In this document: positions 19,146-27,424 of the stretch, piece by piece
Layout of the letters: every line of letters starts with the position of its first letter
Position numbering within the stretch: the stretch's first letter is position 1
Assembly (NCBI GenBank): GCA_021772975.1
Contig: JAJFKY010000004.1
Coordinates: 60,971-124,970 of the forward strand
DNA from: Gammaproteobacteria bacterium
GTDB taxonomy: Bacteria; Pseudomonadota; Gammaproteobacteria; Xanthomonadales; Wenzhouxiangellaceae
Direction: 5' to 3'
Length of the DNA stretch: 64,000 bases
Notes under the pieces: model-generated
The model's database searches: none
Seen by the model: only the letters and a program-made list of their open reading frames with translations
What the model was told of the DNA's origin: nothing
Translations under genes and position numbers: made by a program

Positions 19146-19176
19146 AAAGCCCCGGCGATAGTGCCGGGGCTTTTTT
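19146..19176 (+). terminator. Rho-independent terminator
   Basis: An 11-bp stem AAAGCCCCGGC / GCCGGGGCTTT with a 6-nt loop, followed by a run of T. It terminates the surface protein gene ending at 19095. The T-run ends only about 20 bp before the prpB start codon. Confidence 0.92.
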
Positions 19177-19196
19177 ATGCATGGTAAAATACCGCC

Positions 19197-20099
19197 ATGA
19201 ATGTTTCTTCGCACCCCGGGCAACGCCTGCGCAAGGCAGTTGCCGACCACCACCCCTTACCCATTGTGGGCACCATCAATGCCTATACCGCACGTATGGC
19301 GCAGCGGGTCGGGCACCAGGCCATCTATCTTTCCGGTGGTGGCGTGGCCGCCAACTCACTGGGTATGCCGGACCTGGGTATCTCAACCCTGGAAGATGTG
19401 TTGATCGATGTCCGGCGTATCACCGAAGTCTGTGATTTGCCTTTACTGGTGGATGCCGACACCGGCTTCGGCGCCAGTGCTTTCAATATTGCCCGCAGCA
19501 TCCGCAGCCTGGATAAGGCCGGCGCCGCCGGTTGTCATCTGGAAGATCAGGTCGGCGCCAAGCGTTGTGGGCATCGTCCCGGTAAGGCGGTGGTGTCGAA
19601 ACAAGAAATGGTCAACCGCATCAAGGCCGCGGTGGATGCCCGCCCGCATGACGAGTTTGTCATCATGGCGCGTACCGATGCCCTGCAGGTTGAGGGCATG
19701 CAGGCAACCATCGAGCGCGCCGCCGCCTATGTGGAAGCCGGTGCGGACATGATTTTCCCGGAAGCCATGCGCAGCCTGGAGCATTATCAGCAGTTTCGCG
19801 CCGCCATTGATGTGCCGATGCTGGCCAATATCACTGAATTCGGGCATACCCCGCTGTTCACCTGTGAAGAGCTGGCCAGCGTGGGTATCGATATCGTGCT
19901 GTATTGCTGTTCCGCTTACCGGGCCATGAACCAAGCGGCGGTGACCGTATACGAAGCGATCAAGCGCGACGGCCATCAGAAAAATGTCATCGATATCATG
20001 CAGACCCGCGAACAACTGTATGACTATCTGGATTATCACAGCTACGAACAAAAGCTGGACCAGCTATTTGCCGATACCGGCTCTGCAACACAAGATTAA
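19197..20099 (+). CDS. prpB: 2-methylisocitrate lyase
   Basis: Splits 2-methylisocitrate to pyruvate and succinate, the last step of the 2-methylcitrate cycle for propionate use. It belongs to the isocitrate lyase/PEP mutase superfamily. The motifs are [20 protein letters not shown] near the N-terminus, [10 protein letters not shown] with the Mg-binding Asp residues, and the active-site loop KRCGHRPGK with its catalytic Cys. The 300-residue length is normal. The stop is 9 bp before the ATG of prpC, so the two form an operon. Confidence 0.95.
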   Translation: MNVSSHPGQRLRKAVADHHPLPIVGTINAYTARMAQRVGHQAIYLSGGGVAANSLGMPDLGISTLEDVLIDVRRITEVCDLPLLVDADTGFGASAFNIARSIRSLDKAGAAGCHLEDQVGAKRCGHRPGKAVVSKQEMVNRIKAAVDARPHDEFVIMARTDALQVEGMQATIERAAAYVEAGADMIFPEAMRSLEHYQQFRAAIDVPMLANITEFGHTPLFTCEELASVGIDIVLYCCSAYRAMNQAAVTVYEAIKRDGHQKNVIDIMQTREQLYDYLDYHSYEQKLDQLFADTGSATQD

Positions 20100-20108
20100 G
20101 GATTGAAT

Positions 20109-21230
20109 ATGACGGACAAAAAGACCGGCGCAGGTCTGCGCGGACAATCAGCGGGTGAAACCGCTATCTGTACAGTTGGCGCGGCAGGCAACAGTCTGCG
20201 TTACCGTGGTTATGACGTGCGCGACCTGGCTGATAATGCCACCTTCAACGAAGTGGCTTATATGATTCTGAAAGGCGAGCTGCCTGATCAGTCTGAACTG
20301 ACTGCCTATCAGGCTCGCCTGAAAAGCATGCGTGGCTTACCGCAGGCGCTCAAGGAAGTACTGGAACGCATTCCCAAACAGGCTCATCCGATGGATGTGT
20401 TGCGCACCGCCTGCTCATTTTTAGGCAATGTGGAGCCGGAAAGCGACTTTTCCGAGCAGCAGGATAAAGCCGACCGCCTGCTGGCCGCCATACCCGGCAT
20501 GCTGCTGTACTGGTACCGTTTCAGCCATGATGGCGTACGGGTGGATACGGAAACCGACGATGACAGTATCGGTGGCCAGTTTCTGCGTTTGCTGCATGGT
20601 GCTGATCCCAGTGCTTTACACAGCAAGGTGATGGATGTCTCACTGATTCTGTATGCCGAGCATGAATTTAATGCCTCCACGTTTACCGCCCGGGTGTGCG
20701 CTTCCACTCTGTCGGACATGTTCTCCTGCGTAACCGGTGCGATTGGTTCACTGCGCGGCCCACTGCATGGCGGTGCCAACGAAGCGGCCATGGCCATGCT
20801 GGAACAATACGATTCCGTAGAGCAGGCGCGCGCAGACGTGCACGCCAAACTGGCGGCCAAGGACAAAATCATGGGCTTCGGGCACGCGGTGTATCGGGAA
20901 CGTGATCCGCGCAATGCCATTATCAAGGAATGGTCGCGCAAACTGTCCGAAGAAGTTGGCGACAAAGTGCTGTTTGCGGTTTCCGATGAAGTCGAACGCA
21001 TTATGTGGGATGAAAAGAAACTGTTCGCCAACGCGGACTTCTTCCACGCCTCGGCCTATAACTTTATGGGCATCCCCACCAAACTGTTCACGCCGATCTT
21101 TGTGATGTCCCGCATCACGGGTTGGGCGGCGCATATTATGGAGCAGCGAGCGAATAACCGGATTATTCGGCCGGGGGCGGATTATACCGGGCCGGAAGCG
21201 CGCAGCGTGATGCCGATTGAGGAGCGCTAA
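20109..21230 (+). CDS. prpC: 2-methylcitrate synthase
   Basis: Condenses propionyl-CoA with oxaloacetate. It is a short citrate synthase-family protein with catalytic residues in GPLHGGANEAAM (His), GFGHAVYRERDPR (His) and the C-terminal FHASAYNFMGIP block. The frame begins with TTG at 20103; the ATG at 20109 (MTDKKTGAGLRGQSAG) is the usual start. The prpB-prpC order supports the methylcitrate assignment over a housekeeping citrate synthase. No acnD or prpF follows in this window. Confidence 0.93.
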   Translation: MTDKKTGAGLRGQSAGETAICTVGAAGNSLRYRGYDVRDLADNATFNEVAYMILKGELPDQSELTAYQARLKSMRGLPQALKEVLERIPKQAHPMDVLRTACSFLGNVEPESDFSEQQDKADRLLAAIPGMLLYWYRFSHDGVRVDTETDDDSIGGQFLRLLHGADPSALHSKVMDVSLILYAEHEFNASTFTARVCASTLSDMFSCVTGAIGSLRGPLHGGANEAAMAMLEQYDSVEQARADVHAKLAAKDKIMGFGHAVYRERDPRNAIIKEWSRKLSEEVGDKVLFAVSDEVERIMWDEKKLFANADFFHASAYNFMGIPTKLFTPIFVMSRITGWAAHIMEQRANNRIIRPGADYTGPEARSVMPIEER

Positions 21231-21231
21231 T

Positions 21232-21507
21232 ATGCGTCTATGGTTCAAACCGCCCAGAGAGAATGACTATCTTTTGTTGAGAGTTATCGGCAGCATCATT
21301 ACCACCGGTGCCGCTCTGCTGGTGCTGGTCAACCTGGGCTTGATGATCGCAGTGATTGTAGAGGCACTGGCTTCGCCTGGCATCAGTTTGCGTTGGCCGA
21401 TTTATGGCGTTTTCTTATCGTTTATTGGTACCGGTTTCCTGGGCATTATTATCGGTCAGGTTTGTCACTTAGGAGCAGATTACGCCACTAAGTTGAACGG
21501 CAAATAG
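21232..21507 (+). CDS. Small membrane protein of unknown function
   Basis: About 91 residues with two predicted transmembrane segments, roughly residues 18-45 and 55-78, separated by a short loop containing LRWPIYG. The first residues are polar and positively charged, suggesting a cytoplasmic N-terminus. It begins 2 nt after the prpC stop and is probably co-transcribed. The frame also opens 15 nt earlier inside prpC; the ATG at 21232 is preferred. No family is recognised. Confidence 0.6.
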   Translation: MRLWFKPPRENDYLLLRVIGSIITTGAALLVLVNLGLMIAVIVEALASPGISLRWPIYGVFLSFIGTGFLGIIIGQVCHLGADYATKLNGK

Positions 21508-21840
21508 CCCAAGGAAATGTGGATGGAAAACTGGTTAAAAGGGCGTCCCGTTGATAGTGATTTCTGGTTACTGCGTAGCTCTGGAGTTTAAATAACACTG
21601 TTTCTTTGGTGTTTGGTTTTTTATGTTGCTAGTGTTTATCGGCAACATCTTGATTTTGTTTGGAGATAACATTTAAACAATGCTATTTTGGAAAGCGAGC
21701 AGTTCATTTAAGATGATCTACGAGTAATTCCGCAAGTCTGGCTAATAGGCGACAGTGTCAAATCCAAAAGCTAGACTCAGTCATACAGTATTTGGTCGAG
21801 GTGATCTTGCAGTCGCCTCAAGGATGGTCATGCTGGTGGT
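21508..21840. other. Intergenic stretch without recognisable genes
   Basis: About 330 bp between the small membrane protein and the RHH antitoxin. It is more AT-rich than the flanks and shows no convincing open frame, RNA gene or hairpin with a T-run. It should contain the promoter of the toxin-antitoxin remnant. Confidence 0.5.
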
Positions 21841-22077
21841 ATGAAAACAGCAATTTCAGTACCTGATGACGTATTCCACGCTGCAGAGCGTCATGCACGT
21901 CGCACGCATAAATCGCGTAGCCAGCTCTATGCGGAGGCGCTTTCGGAATATCTTGACCGGCATGTCCCCGATGAAATCACACAAGCGATGAATCAGGTTA
22001 TCAATAAGCTGGATGATCAAACTGACCCATTTGTTGCCGGTACGGCACGCAGAGTTCTGGAACAAACCGAGTGGTAG
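21841..22077 (+). CDS. Ribbon-helix-helix antitoxin (MazE/PemI-like)
   Basis: A 78-residue protein whose N-terminus (MKTAISVPDDVFHAAERHAR, then RTHKSRSQLYAEALSEYL) is a ribbon-helix-helix DNA-binding domain of the type paired with MazF/PemK toxins. The C-terminal half, which wraps the toxin in related systems, ends in VLEQTEW. The frame is intact and of normal length. A toxin reading frame overlaps its stop by 7 bp, the usual arrangement, but that toxin is broken. It may survive as an autorepressor or an orphan antitoxin. Confidence 0.82.
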   Translation: MKTAISVPDDVFHAAERHARRTHKSRSQLYAEALSEYLDRHVPDEITQAMNQVINKLDDQTDPFVAGTARRVLEQTEW

Positions 22078-22416
22078 ATATTGCACAGGGGGAAATCTGG
22101 TGGGCCGATCTTCCGGAACCCGAAGACTCAGGCTGGCCTTCGCTGACCGGTGGTAATCGTGCTGGGAGACCATCTGAACAGGAGTAGAATCGCGACCGCG
22201 GTTTGTGTTCCATTGACCAGCAATCTGACATGGGTGCAAGCCCCGGGGAATGTGCAGCTTTCTACAAGAGCCACAAGGCTGCCTAAGAATTCGGTAGCGA
22301 ACACGTCTCAGACTATCGTTATAGATCGAGCATATCTTACCGAGCGTGTGTGTAAGCTTGCCCCGAAAAAACCAGCAGAAATACTCAGCGGCATAGACAT
22401 CATTCTTGGTAAATGA
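22071..22416 (+). pseudogene. Broken mazF/pemK-type toxin gene
   Basis: The N-terminal part starts at GTG 22071 and reads VVDIAQGEIWWADLPEPEDS, the standard MazF beginning, but runs out of family similarity near 22135 and stops at TAG 22185. The rest of the toxin is in another frame: PVVIVLGDHLNRSRIATAVC, then VPLTSNL, PKNSVANTSQ, LTERVCKLA and GIDIILGK, ending at 22416. In that second frame a TGA at 22144 occupies the position just before PVV, where an Arg codon (CGA) is expected. At least one frameshift and one nonsense change are therefore needed to explain it. The gene should yield no active RNase. Confidence 0.85.
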
Positions 22417-22645
22417 AGTTTTGCTAAACAGCCATCGGGTATCGTTTTCAGGTATCTGGGAATTGCAGGCCATTCGAACGTGACAAATGCGTTATACCCG
22501 TTGCACGCTTCATCCAGCGATACGTCACAATCCGTTGACAGTTCGTGTTCTTCATGAGAAAATGAAACCTTAAGGTATCAATATGATCAGTAAAGTTATC
22601 ATTTTGATGATTTCAGGTATCGAAGATCCTCGCGGAGATTGATTA

Positions 22646-23122
22646 ATGCATACCAAAACCAGTCTATCCAGTGCGGAGATACTGGATAAGTTTATTCAGC
22701 TGACAGCCTTCCTGATGCTGTTGACCTGTTTGGTGTTTGCTGTTTCGGCCAGCACCTTTATTGCCGGCGAGGCCGTGGCCGGGTACCTGAATTTGCTTGA
22801 AAAAGGGCTGGAAGTGCTGGTTATCCTGACGCTGGTGCCGATGTTTTTTCTGATCTTCAGAAAAATGTCGCTGCAAGATGAGGCCTCGACAGCCGATTCC
22901 GACAGTTTCACGCACGCGGTGGTCAGGCAGTCACTGAGCATCAGTTTTCTGGTGACGCTGGTGTGCGTGGTGTTATTGAGCATGCTGTCGGAGGGCTACC
23001 TGGCTACTCAGCCGCTGGAGTTCTTCATGGATGTTATGAAAGCCATTATGACGGGCGTGTTCAGCATCAGTTTTTTTGCCTTAAACTGGCGGATTAATCA
23101 AGCTTCGAGCGACGCAGCTTAG
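22646..23122 (+). CDS. Four-helix integral membrane protein
   Basis: 158 residues with hydrophobic segments at about 16-40, 52-72, 92-112 and 125-148. It is followed after 4 bp by a small XRE-type regulator. Membrane-protein/HTH pairs of this kind are common (DUF2975-like plus YozG-like regulators), but the membrane protein has no assigned activity and this family link is tentative. The start ATG at 22646 is the first in the frame. Bases 22417-22645 upstream hold no recognised gene. Confidence 0.65.
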   Translation: MHTKTSLSSAEILDKFIQLTAFLMLLTCLVFAVSASTFIAGEAVAGYLNLLEKGLEVLVILTLVPMFFLIFRKMSLQDEASTADSDSFTHAVVRQSLSISFLVTLVCVVLLSMLSEGYLATQPLEFFMDVMKAIMTGVFSISFFALNWRINQASSDAA

Positions 23123-23126
23123 CCGC

Positions 23127-23348
23127 ATGTCTGCCGTTTTACACAACCGCATCCGCGTATTCCGGGCCGAGCACCGCCTCAGTCAGAGTGATCTGGCTGA
23201 CATCATCGGTGTATCGAGAAAAACCATCAGTACCATCGAAGTTGGCCGGTTTGTCCCGTCAACCATCATTGCATTAAAAATAGCCCGTCACTTCGAAGTG
23301 CCGGTAGAAGAGATTTTTGCACTTGAACAGCTATCTGATTCACCGTAG
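23127..23348 (+). CDS. XRE/Cro-CI family small transcriptional regulator
   Basis: A 73-residue protein consisting almost wholly of one helix-turn-helix domain: RIRVFRAEHRLSQSDLADII, then GVSRKTISTIEVGRFVPS and LALKIA-like helices ending in EVPVEEIFAL. This is the short YozG/HipB-like form without an effector domain. It starts 4 bp after the membrane protein gene and probably controls that operon. Confidence 0.88.
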   Translation: MSAVLHNRIRVFRAEHRLSQSDLADIIGVSRKTISTIEVGRFVPSTIIALKIARHFEVPVEEIFALEQLSDSP

Positions 23349-23398
23349 TCAGCCAATAGTCATCATTAGGGTTTGTACAATCAAATCCGTTAAATATT

Positions 23399-23875
23399 AT
23401 GGAGAATAAAATGACAAATACAGATTCAGCCAATGTCGCGATACATCCCATGGTTGTCTATGCAGTAGCAGTGGCTATCGCTTTTGGTCTTGGCTATATC
23501 TGGCCACTGACTTACCCGCAAGACCCTATTTATGAGCATATTGGCAAAGGGCTTATTGCGCTTGGCGTGATTATATGCGTCGCGGCCGGGTTTCAGTTTT
23601 GGCGGCATAAAACCAGTGTTGACTGTAATGGTTGCGTGACCTCGATACTGACCACCGGGGTATTCCGTATTTCACGCAATCCGATTTATCTGGGTTTTAT
23701 ATTGATATACATCGGATTTTCCCGGTATTGGAATAATATCTGGATGCTGGTGCTGCTGATCCCGATGTGTGTTGCGCTGTTTCAGCTGGTGATAGCCAGA
23801 GAAGAAGCCTATCTGGAGCGTAAGTTCGGCGATGAATATATCCGCTATAAGCAAAAAGTCAGACGCTGGCTGTAA
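23399..23875 (+). CDS. Isoprenylcysteine carboxyl methyltransferase (ICMT) family membrane protein
   Basis: A four- to five-helix membrane protein with the C-terminal ICMT/PEMT signature: GVFRISRNPIYLGFILIYIG followed by REEAYLERKFGDEYIRYKQK and VRRW. In this family the SAM-binding site lies in the C-terminal part. Bacterial members methylate unknown small molecules or lipids. The start is ATG 23399 or, equally plausibly, ATG 23411. It has its own short upstream region of 50 bp. Confidence 0.8.
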   Translation: MENKMTNTDSANVAIHPMVVYAVAVAIAFGLGYIWPLTYPQDPIYEHIGKGLIALGVIICVAAGFQFWRHKTSVDCNGCVTSILTTGVFRISRNPIYLGFILIYIGFSRYWNNIWMLVLLIPMCVALFQLVIAREEAYLERKFGDEYIRYKQKVRRWL

Positions 23876-23948
23876 CTGCCTGCAACTATATTACAGCGCC
23901 ACCACGAGCTGAGTTGCTGACCGGCACTCAATCCCTTTACCCGGCGTG

Positions 23949-23968
23949 CCGGCCAGTCTCCTGGCCGG
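23949..23968. other. Perfect hairpin without T-run
   Basis: An 8-bp inverted repeat CCGGCCAG-TCTC-CTGGCCGG in the 244-bp space between the ICMT-like gene and the ECF sigma gene. No T-tract follows, so it is not a classic terminator. It could be a Rho-dependent stop aid or a palindromic repeat element. Confidence 0.6.
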
Positions 23969-24119
23969 TAGGGGCCGGTCAGAACAGCCGTATTCAGCCT
24001 GCTCAGCTGCCCCGGTTGTGGCAGGCAATCATACCGCCATGCGCGGTTACGGTCTGATCTGATGCCTGCAATAGCAGGTATTAGGCTAACTTTTTAGCGC
24101 CGGGGCGCATCCAACCCTC

Positions 24120-24653
24120 ATGGCTGCCTTGCTAGACCCACAAACCGAGCCCACGCTGGATGAATTTCATGCCGCACTGCGCAGCCATGGCAATCGCTGG
24201 TATAGCGCCAGCCTGAAAATAACCCGCAATCCCGCGCTGGCCGAGGATGCGGTTCAGGATGGACTGCTGACGGCCTGGAGCAAGCGCGAGCAATTTCAGG
24301 GCACGGCCCGGCTGGAAACCTGGATTCATCGTATTGTGGTCAATGCCGCGCTGCAATTGCTGCGCAGACAGCGGCCGCAGGCCTGGCTGCCACTGGAGGA
24401 AGATGCGGCAGTGGAACCTTTGACTCCCTTTGATGCGCGGCTGGAACAGGAGATGGATGCGCAGCTGGCAACGGCCATCGCCCGATTAAGTGAATTTGAA
24501 CGGATCTGCTTCGTGCTCAAGCATCTTGAACAGTGGCGGTTAAAAGAGATTGCGGACTCCCTGGAAACCGCGGTCAGCAATATCAAACAGGGACTGTTTC
24601 GGGCGGTGCGAAAACTGCGCAGGGATATGCACGAATGGCGGAGTGAACAATGA
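24120..24653 (+). CDS. ECF-type RNA polymerase sigma factor
   Basis: A 177-residue sigma-70 family protein with only regions 2 and 4. Region 2 is seen in AEDAVQDGLLTAWSKREQF and ARLETWIHRIVVNAALQLLR; region 4 in RLSEFERICFVLKHLEQWRL with the HTH IADSLETAVSNIKQGLFRAV. Its stop overlaps the next gene by 4 bp (ATGA), and that gene encodes a single-pass membrane protein, the standard ECF sigma/anti-sigma arrangement. The target regulon is not visible, but its own operon is a likely target. Confidence 0.92.
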   Translation: MAALLDPQTEPTLDEFHAALRSHGNRWYSASLKITRNPALAEDAVQDGLLTAWSKREQFQGTARLETWIHRIVVNAALQLLRRQRPQAWLPLEEDAAVEPLTPFDARLEQEMDAQLATAIARLSEFERICFVLKHLEQWRLKEIADSLETAVSNIKQGLFRAVRKLRRDMHEWRSEQ

Positions 24654-25378
24654 TTAACGATCAAGAACTGGTTCTGTATTATTACCGTGATGGCCTGTCA
24701 GATGAGCGTTTGAAGCAAATCGAAACGTCGTTGCGGCAGGACAAGCTTTTGGCAGCGCGTTATCAGGCGCTGCATGATCAAATGGAGCAATTACCGGTGA
24801 TGCTTGAGGTGCCTGCATCGTCCCAGGTAAAGGCACGCTGGCATGCCAGTTTGGATGCCGCTGCAAATAGCACAAAAAGCAAGACAAAATCGACTAGAGA
24901 TTTTTCCTGGTTTTTTGATCCCTTAAGGTCCGCTGTGGCGATACCAGCGACGGCTGTTTTAGTGCTTGGTCTGGGTATCATAATTGGTTTGTACTGGCCC
25001 GACAGACAACCGCTTACTCAGCCCGTCATCGGGATCAAAGTTGATTCTTCGCAGTCATTCGCGTTGGGCGTGCGCGCTTACCTGCACGATACCGAAACGC
25101 AATTGGCCAGTTTGACGGTGACTGATGTCGCGCAACGCGATGCTTTACTGAATGACATTCTTAGCCGAAACCGCTTGTATATAAAAGCAGCGGAAAACAG
25201 CAATGCGCCAGAGCTTGCAAGAGTTTTGAGAGCTTTTGGCCCGGTGCTGGCCAGCCTGGGTGACCCTGATAACAGTGAACATGAACTTCAGGCGGCGATG
25301 GCGCAGCTGACTTTCGAGCTAAGCGCCATGCAAACAAAACTGGCCTACGCTGCATCCAAACAGATAACCAGGCTATAG
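24650..25378 (+). CDS. Probable anti-sigma factor (single-pass membrane protein)
   Basis: 242 residues. The N-terminal 65 residues (NDQELVLYYYRDGLSDERL, then KQIETSLRQDKLLAARYQAL) look like a helical anti-sigma domain, although the HxxxCxxC zinc motif is absent. One transmembrane segment lies at about residues 96-118 (VAIPATAVLVLGLGIIIGLY). The C-terminal part is periplasmic and helical. The 4-bp overlap with the sigma gene is the main reason for the call. Confidence 0.75.
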   Translation: MINDQELVLYYYRDGLSDERLKQIETSLRQDKLLAARYQALHDQMEQLPVMLEVPASSQVKARWHASLDAAANSTKSKTKSTRDFSWFFDPLRSAVAIPATAVLVLGLGIIIGLYWPDRQPLTQPVIGIKVDSSQSFALGVRAYLHDTETQLASLTVTDVAQRDALLNDILSRNRLYIKAAENSNAPELARVLRAFGPVLASLGDPDNSEHELQAAMAQLTFELSAMQTKLAYAASKQITRL

Positions 25379-25412
25379 GCCTGTTTTCTAAAACTTGAAT
25401 CAGAGAAACATT

Positions 25413-26330
25413 ATGCGAATTGTACTCAGTCTGTTATTAAGCTTTTCACTGCTGTTGGGAAGCGTGTTGGCACAGCCAGTGGATGAGGGGCCTTTGAATG
25501 AGCGTGAAGAATTGATCTTGACCGCTTTGGAAGCTTTGCTTTCCGCCATGCCCGAGCGCGCCTTACCTCTGGCACAAAAAGTATTGAACGGTGATCACCG
25601 CGATGCTATTAAAGCACGTGCGCTATTTGTAATCAGTCAGATAAATCTGCCCGAGGCGCAGACGGTGTTGTTGGATTACGCCACCAATCCCAATTCAACG
25701 CTCAACAGCATCGCGATTCGCAATATTGGCATTAGTGGAAATGCCGACAGTCTGGAAGCATTGGCCGATATTTACACCGCGGGTGATGATGAGGTTAAAC
25801 ATCATGTGCTGGAGGCCTACATGATCGCTGGTGATACCCAGGCTGTATACGATATTGCCGCCAATGCACAGTCGGATGAAGAGTTCGATGAGGCGCTCAA
25901 TATGCTGGGGGTGATGGGCGCTACTCAGGAATTAAGACAATTAGTGAAACAGGGCGCCTCCTCAGAAAGTCTGGCGCGTGCCTATGCGATATCCGGTGAT
26001 CTGGAAGGTTTATTGGAATTATCCGAAAACGCAGAAGCTGCCGGCAATCCGGAGCTACAGGTTACCGCGATCAGAAGCATTGGCATTATCGGTGGCGAGC
26101 AGGCCAACCGGGCCCTGGTGGACATTTACCGCAACACTGGCAATGAGTCTGTCAAACAAGCGGCCTTGCATGGCCTGAGTATATCCGGTGATGAGCAAGG
26201 CTTGCTGGAATTATATCGTCAGGCCCAGGACATTGGAGAGAAACGCGATCTGCTGCGTATGTTATCTGTCTCTGGCGGTGATGCAGCGCTGGAGGCCATT
26301 GATTCAGCGCTGGAGGGTAACCAGCCATGA
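25413..26330 (+). CDS. Exported HEAT-repeat protein
   Basis: The start at ATG 25413 gives a signal peptide, MRIVLSLLLSFSLLLGSVLA; the frame opens at 25395. After it come alpha-helical HEAT-type repeats of about 30 residues with the recurring pattern ..I.N(I/L).ISG....L. and AL.GLSISGDEQGLLELY. No catalytic motif is seen. It probably acts as a periplasmic protein-binding scaffold. It is the third gene of the sigma operon and overlaps the next gene by 4 bp. Confidence 0.78.
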   Translation: MRIVLSLLLSFSLLLGSVLAQPVDEGPLNEREELILTALEALLSAMPERALPLAQKVLNGDHRDAIKARALFVISQINLPEAQTVLLDYATNPNSTLNSIAIRNIGISGNADSLEALADIYTAGDDEVKHHVLEAYMIAGDTQAVYDIAANAQSDEEFDEALNMLGVMGATQELRQLVKQGASSESLARAYAISGDLEGLLELSENAEAAGNPELQVTAIRSIGIIGGEQANRALVDIYRNTGNESVKQAALHGLSISGDEQGLLELYRQAQDIGEKRDLLRMLSVSGGDAALEAIDSALEGNQP

Positions 26331-27331
26331 ATCAGATAGAATTTTTCCTCCAGCAAGCAGCACGTTTAAAGTTGGGAGCGGGTCTATTGGCTCTTCTGAT
26401 TAGCCAGGTCATACCGGCAGCTGCGTTAGAGCTGCCCGAAAACGGCTGGGTCAAGTGGCGCACAGACGCGGTTGCTGATGCCCCCTCATGGTGCTGTTTT
26501 GATTGGCAGGGTGACCAGGCAATGCCCCGGGTATGTGATTTGGACAGTCGTCATATCAATTACGGTGACGGCCAGGACAGTGACGGCAGTCCGGAAAATA
26601 TGCAGGTTTACGCCTTGCTTGAAAATGGCGTATTACAAAAAGTCCGTGCCTTGACTCCAGCCTGCCCGGTCAAATCAGACCAGCCAGTTACAGACCTGGG
26701 CAGAGTCGCTGCGGATGATAGTGTCCAATGGTTAGCGGCTCATATCAGTCCGCGCAGCAATATCAGCACACATGTGCTGGCTGCGATAGCAGTGCACTCG
26801 GGTGATCAGGCAAGGGATATTCTGGTTAACACGGCTGGTGACGAAGATAACCTGGACAATCGCAAGCATGCTGTGTTCTGGATGGGGCAGGTGCGGGCGC
26901 TGGAGACAGCCGATGAACTCAGACGGATCATGTTCAACGACCGCAACGCAAAGCTCCGGGAGCACGCGGCGTTCTCCATTTCGCAGTCGGTTATTTCTGA
27001 TCGAGCCGCGGCGCTGATCAGGCTGGGCAAAACCGATCAGGACGCCAAGGTGCGCTCTCAGGCCTGGTTCTGGCTGGCACAGACCAAGGCGCCGGAAAGT
27101 GAGGCGGCTATTTTTGCGGCGTTGCAAACCGAGTCTAGCAGCCAGGTCAAAAAACAGGCGATTTTTGCTTTATCGCAATTGCCGGGCGAGCGGGCGGTCA
27201 AAGCATTGGCGAGCATTTTAGAAAATCAGCAGTCGGGTCACGAGGCTCGCAAACAGGCCCTGTTCTGGCTGGCTCAGGATGAATCCGAGTTGGCCTTTGA
27301 ATATATCGACGAGTTGTTGGCCGCCGAATGA
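26327..27331 (+). CDS. Second exported HEAT-repeat protein
   Basis: 334 residues with a hydrophobic export segment at about 15-35. A Cys-containing N-terminal domain follows (SWCCFDWQG, MPRVCDLDS, ALTPACPV). From about residue 150 there are HEAT-like repeats with the phrases HAVFWMGQVRAL, EHAAFSISQSV, SQAWFWLAQTKA, KQAIFALSQLPG and KQALFWLAQDES. The W-L-A-Q variant is shared by HEAT proteins often found in ECF-linked operons. The four cysteines may form disulfides. It is the last gene of the operon. Confidence 0.78.
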   Translation: MNQIEFFLQQAARLKLGAGLLALLISQVIPAAALELPENGWVKWRTDAVADAPSWCCFDWQGDQAMPRVCDLDSRHINYGDGQDSDGSPENMQVYALLENGVLQKVRALTPACPVKSDQPVTDLGRVAADDSVQWLAAHISPRSNISTHVLAAIAVHSGDQARDILVNTAGDEDNLDNRKHAVFWMGQVRALETADELRRIMFNDRNAKLREHAAFSISQSVISDRAAALIRLGKTDQDAKVRSQAWFWLAQTKAPESEAAIFAALQTESSSQVKKQAIFALSQLPGERAVKALASILENQQSGHEARKQALFWLAQDESELAFEYIDELLAAE

Positions 27332-27383
27332 TGGCGGTATTCAGGCACTGGGCGTGATAAGCAGGGGGCATGACGCTGCTTCA

Positions 27384-27411
27384 GGCTGGGTTATCAGCTG
27401 ATAACCCAGCC
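27384..27411. terminator. 28-bp perfect palindrome between convergent genes
   Basis: GGCTGGGTTATCAG is followed at once by its exact reverse complement. It lies between the stop of the HEAT operon (27331, plus) and the stop of the ABC permease gene (27425, minus). The position suits a bidirectional terminator, but there is no strong T-run on either side, so a protein-binding palindrome remains possible. Confidence 0.6.
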
Positions 27412-27424
27412 CATGCAGGCGAGT

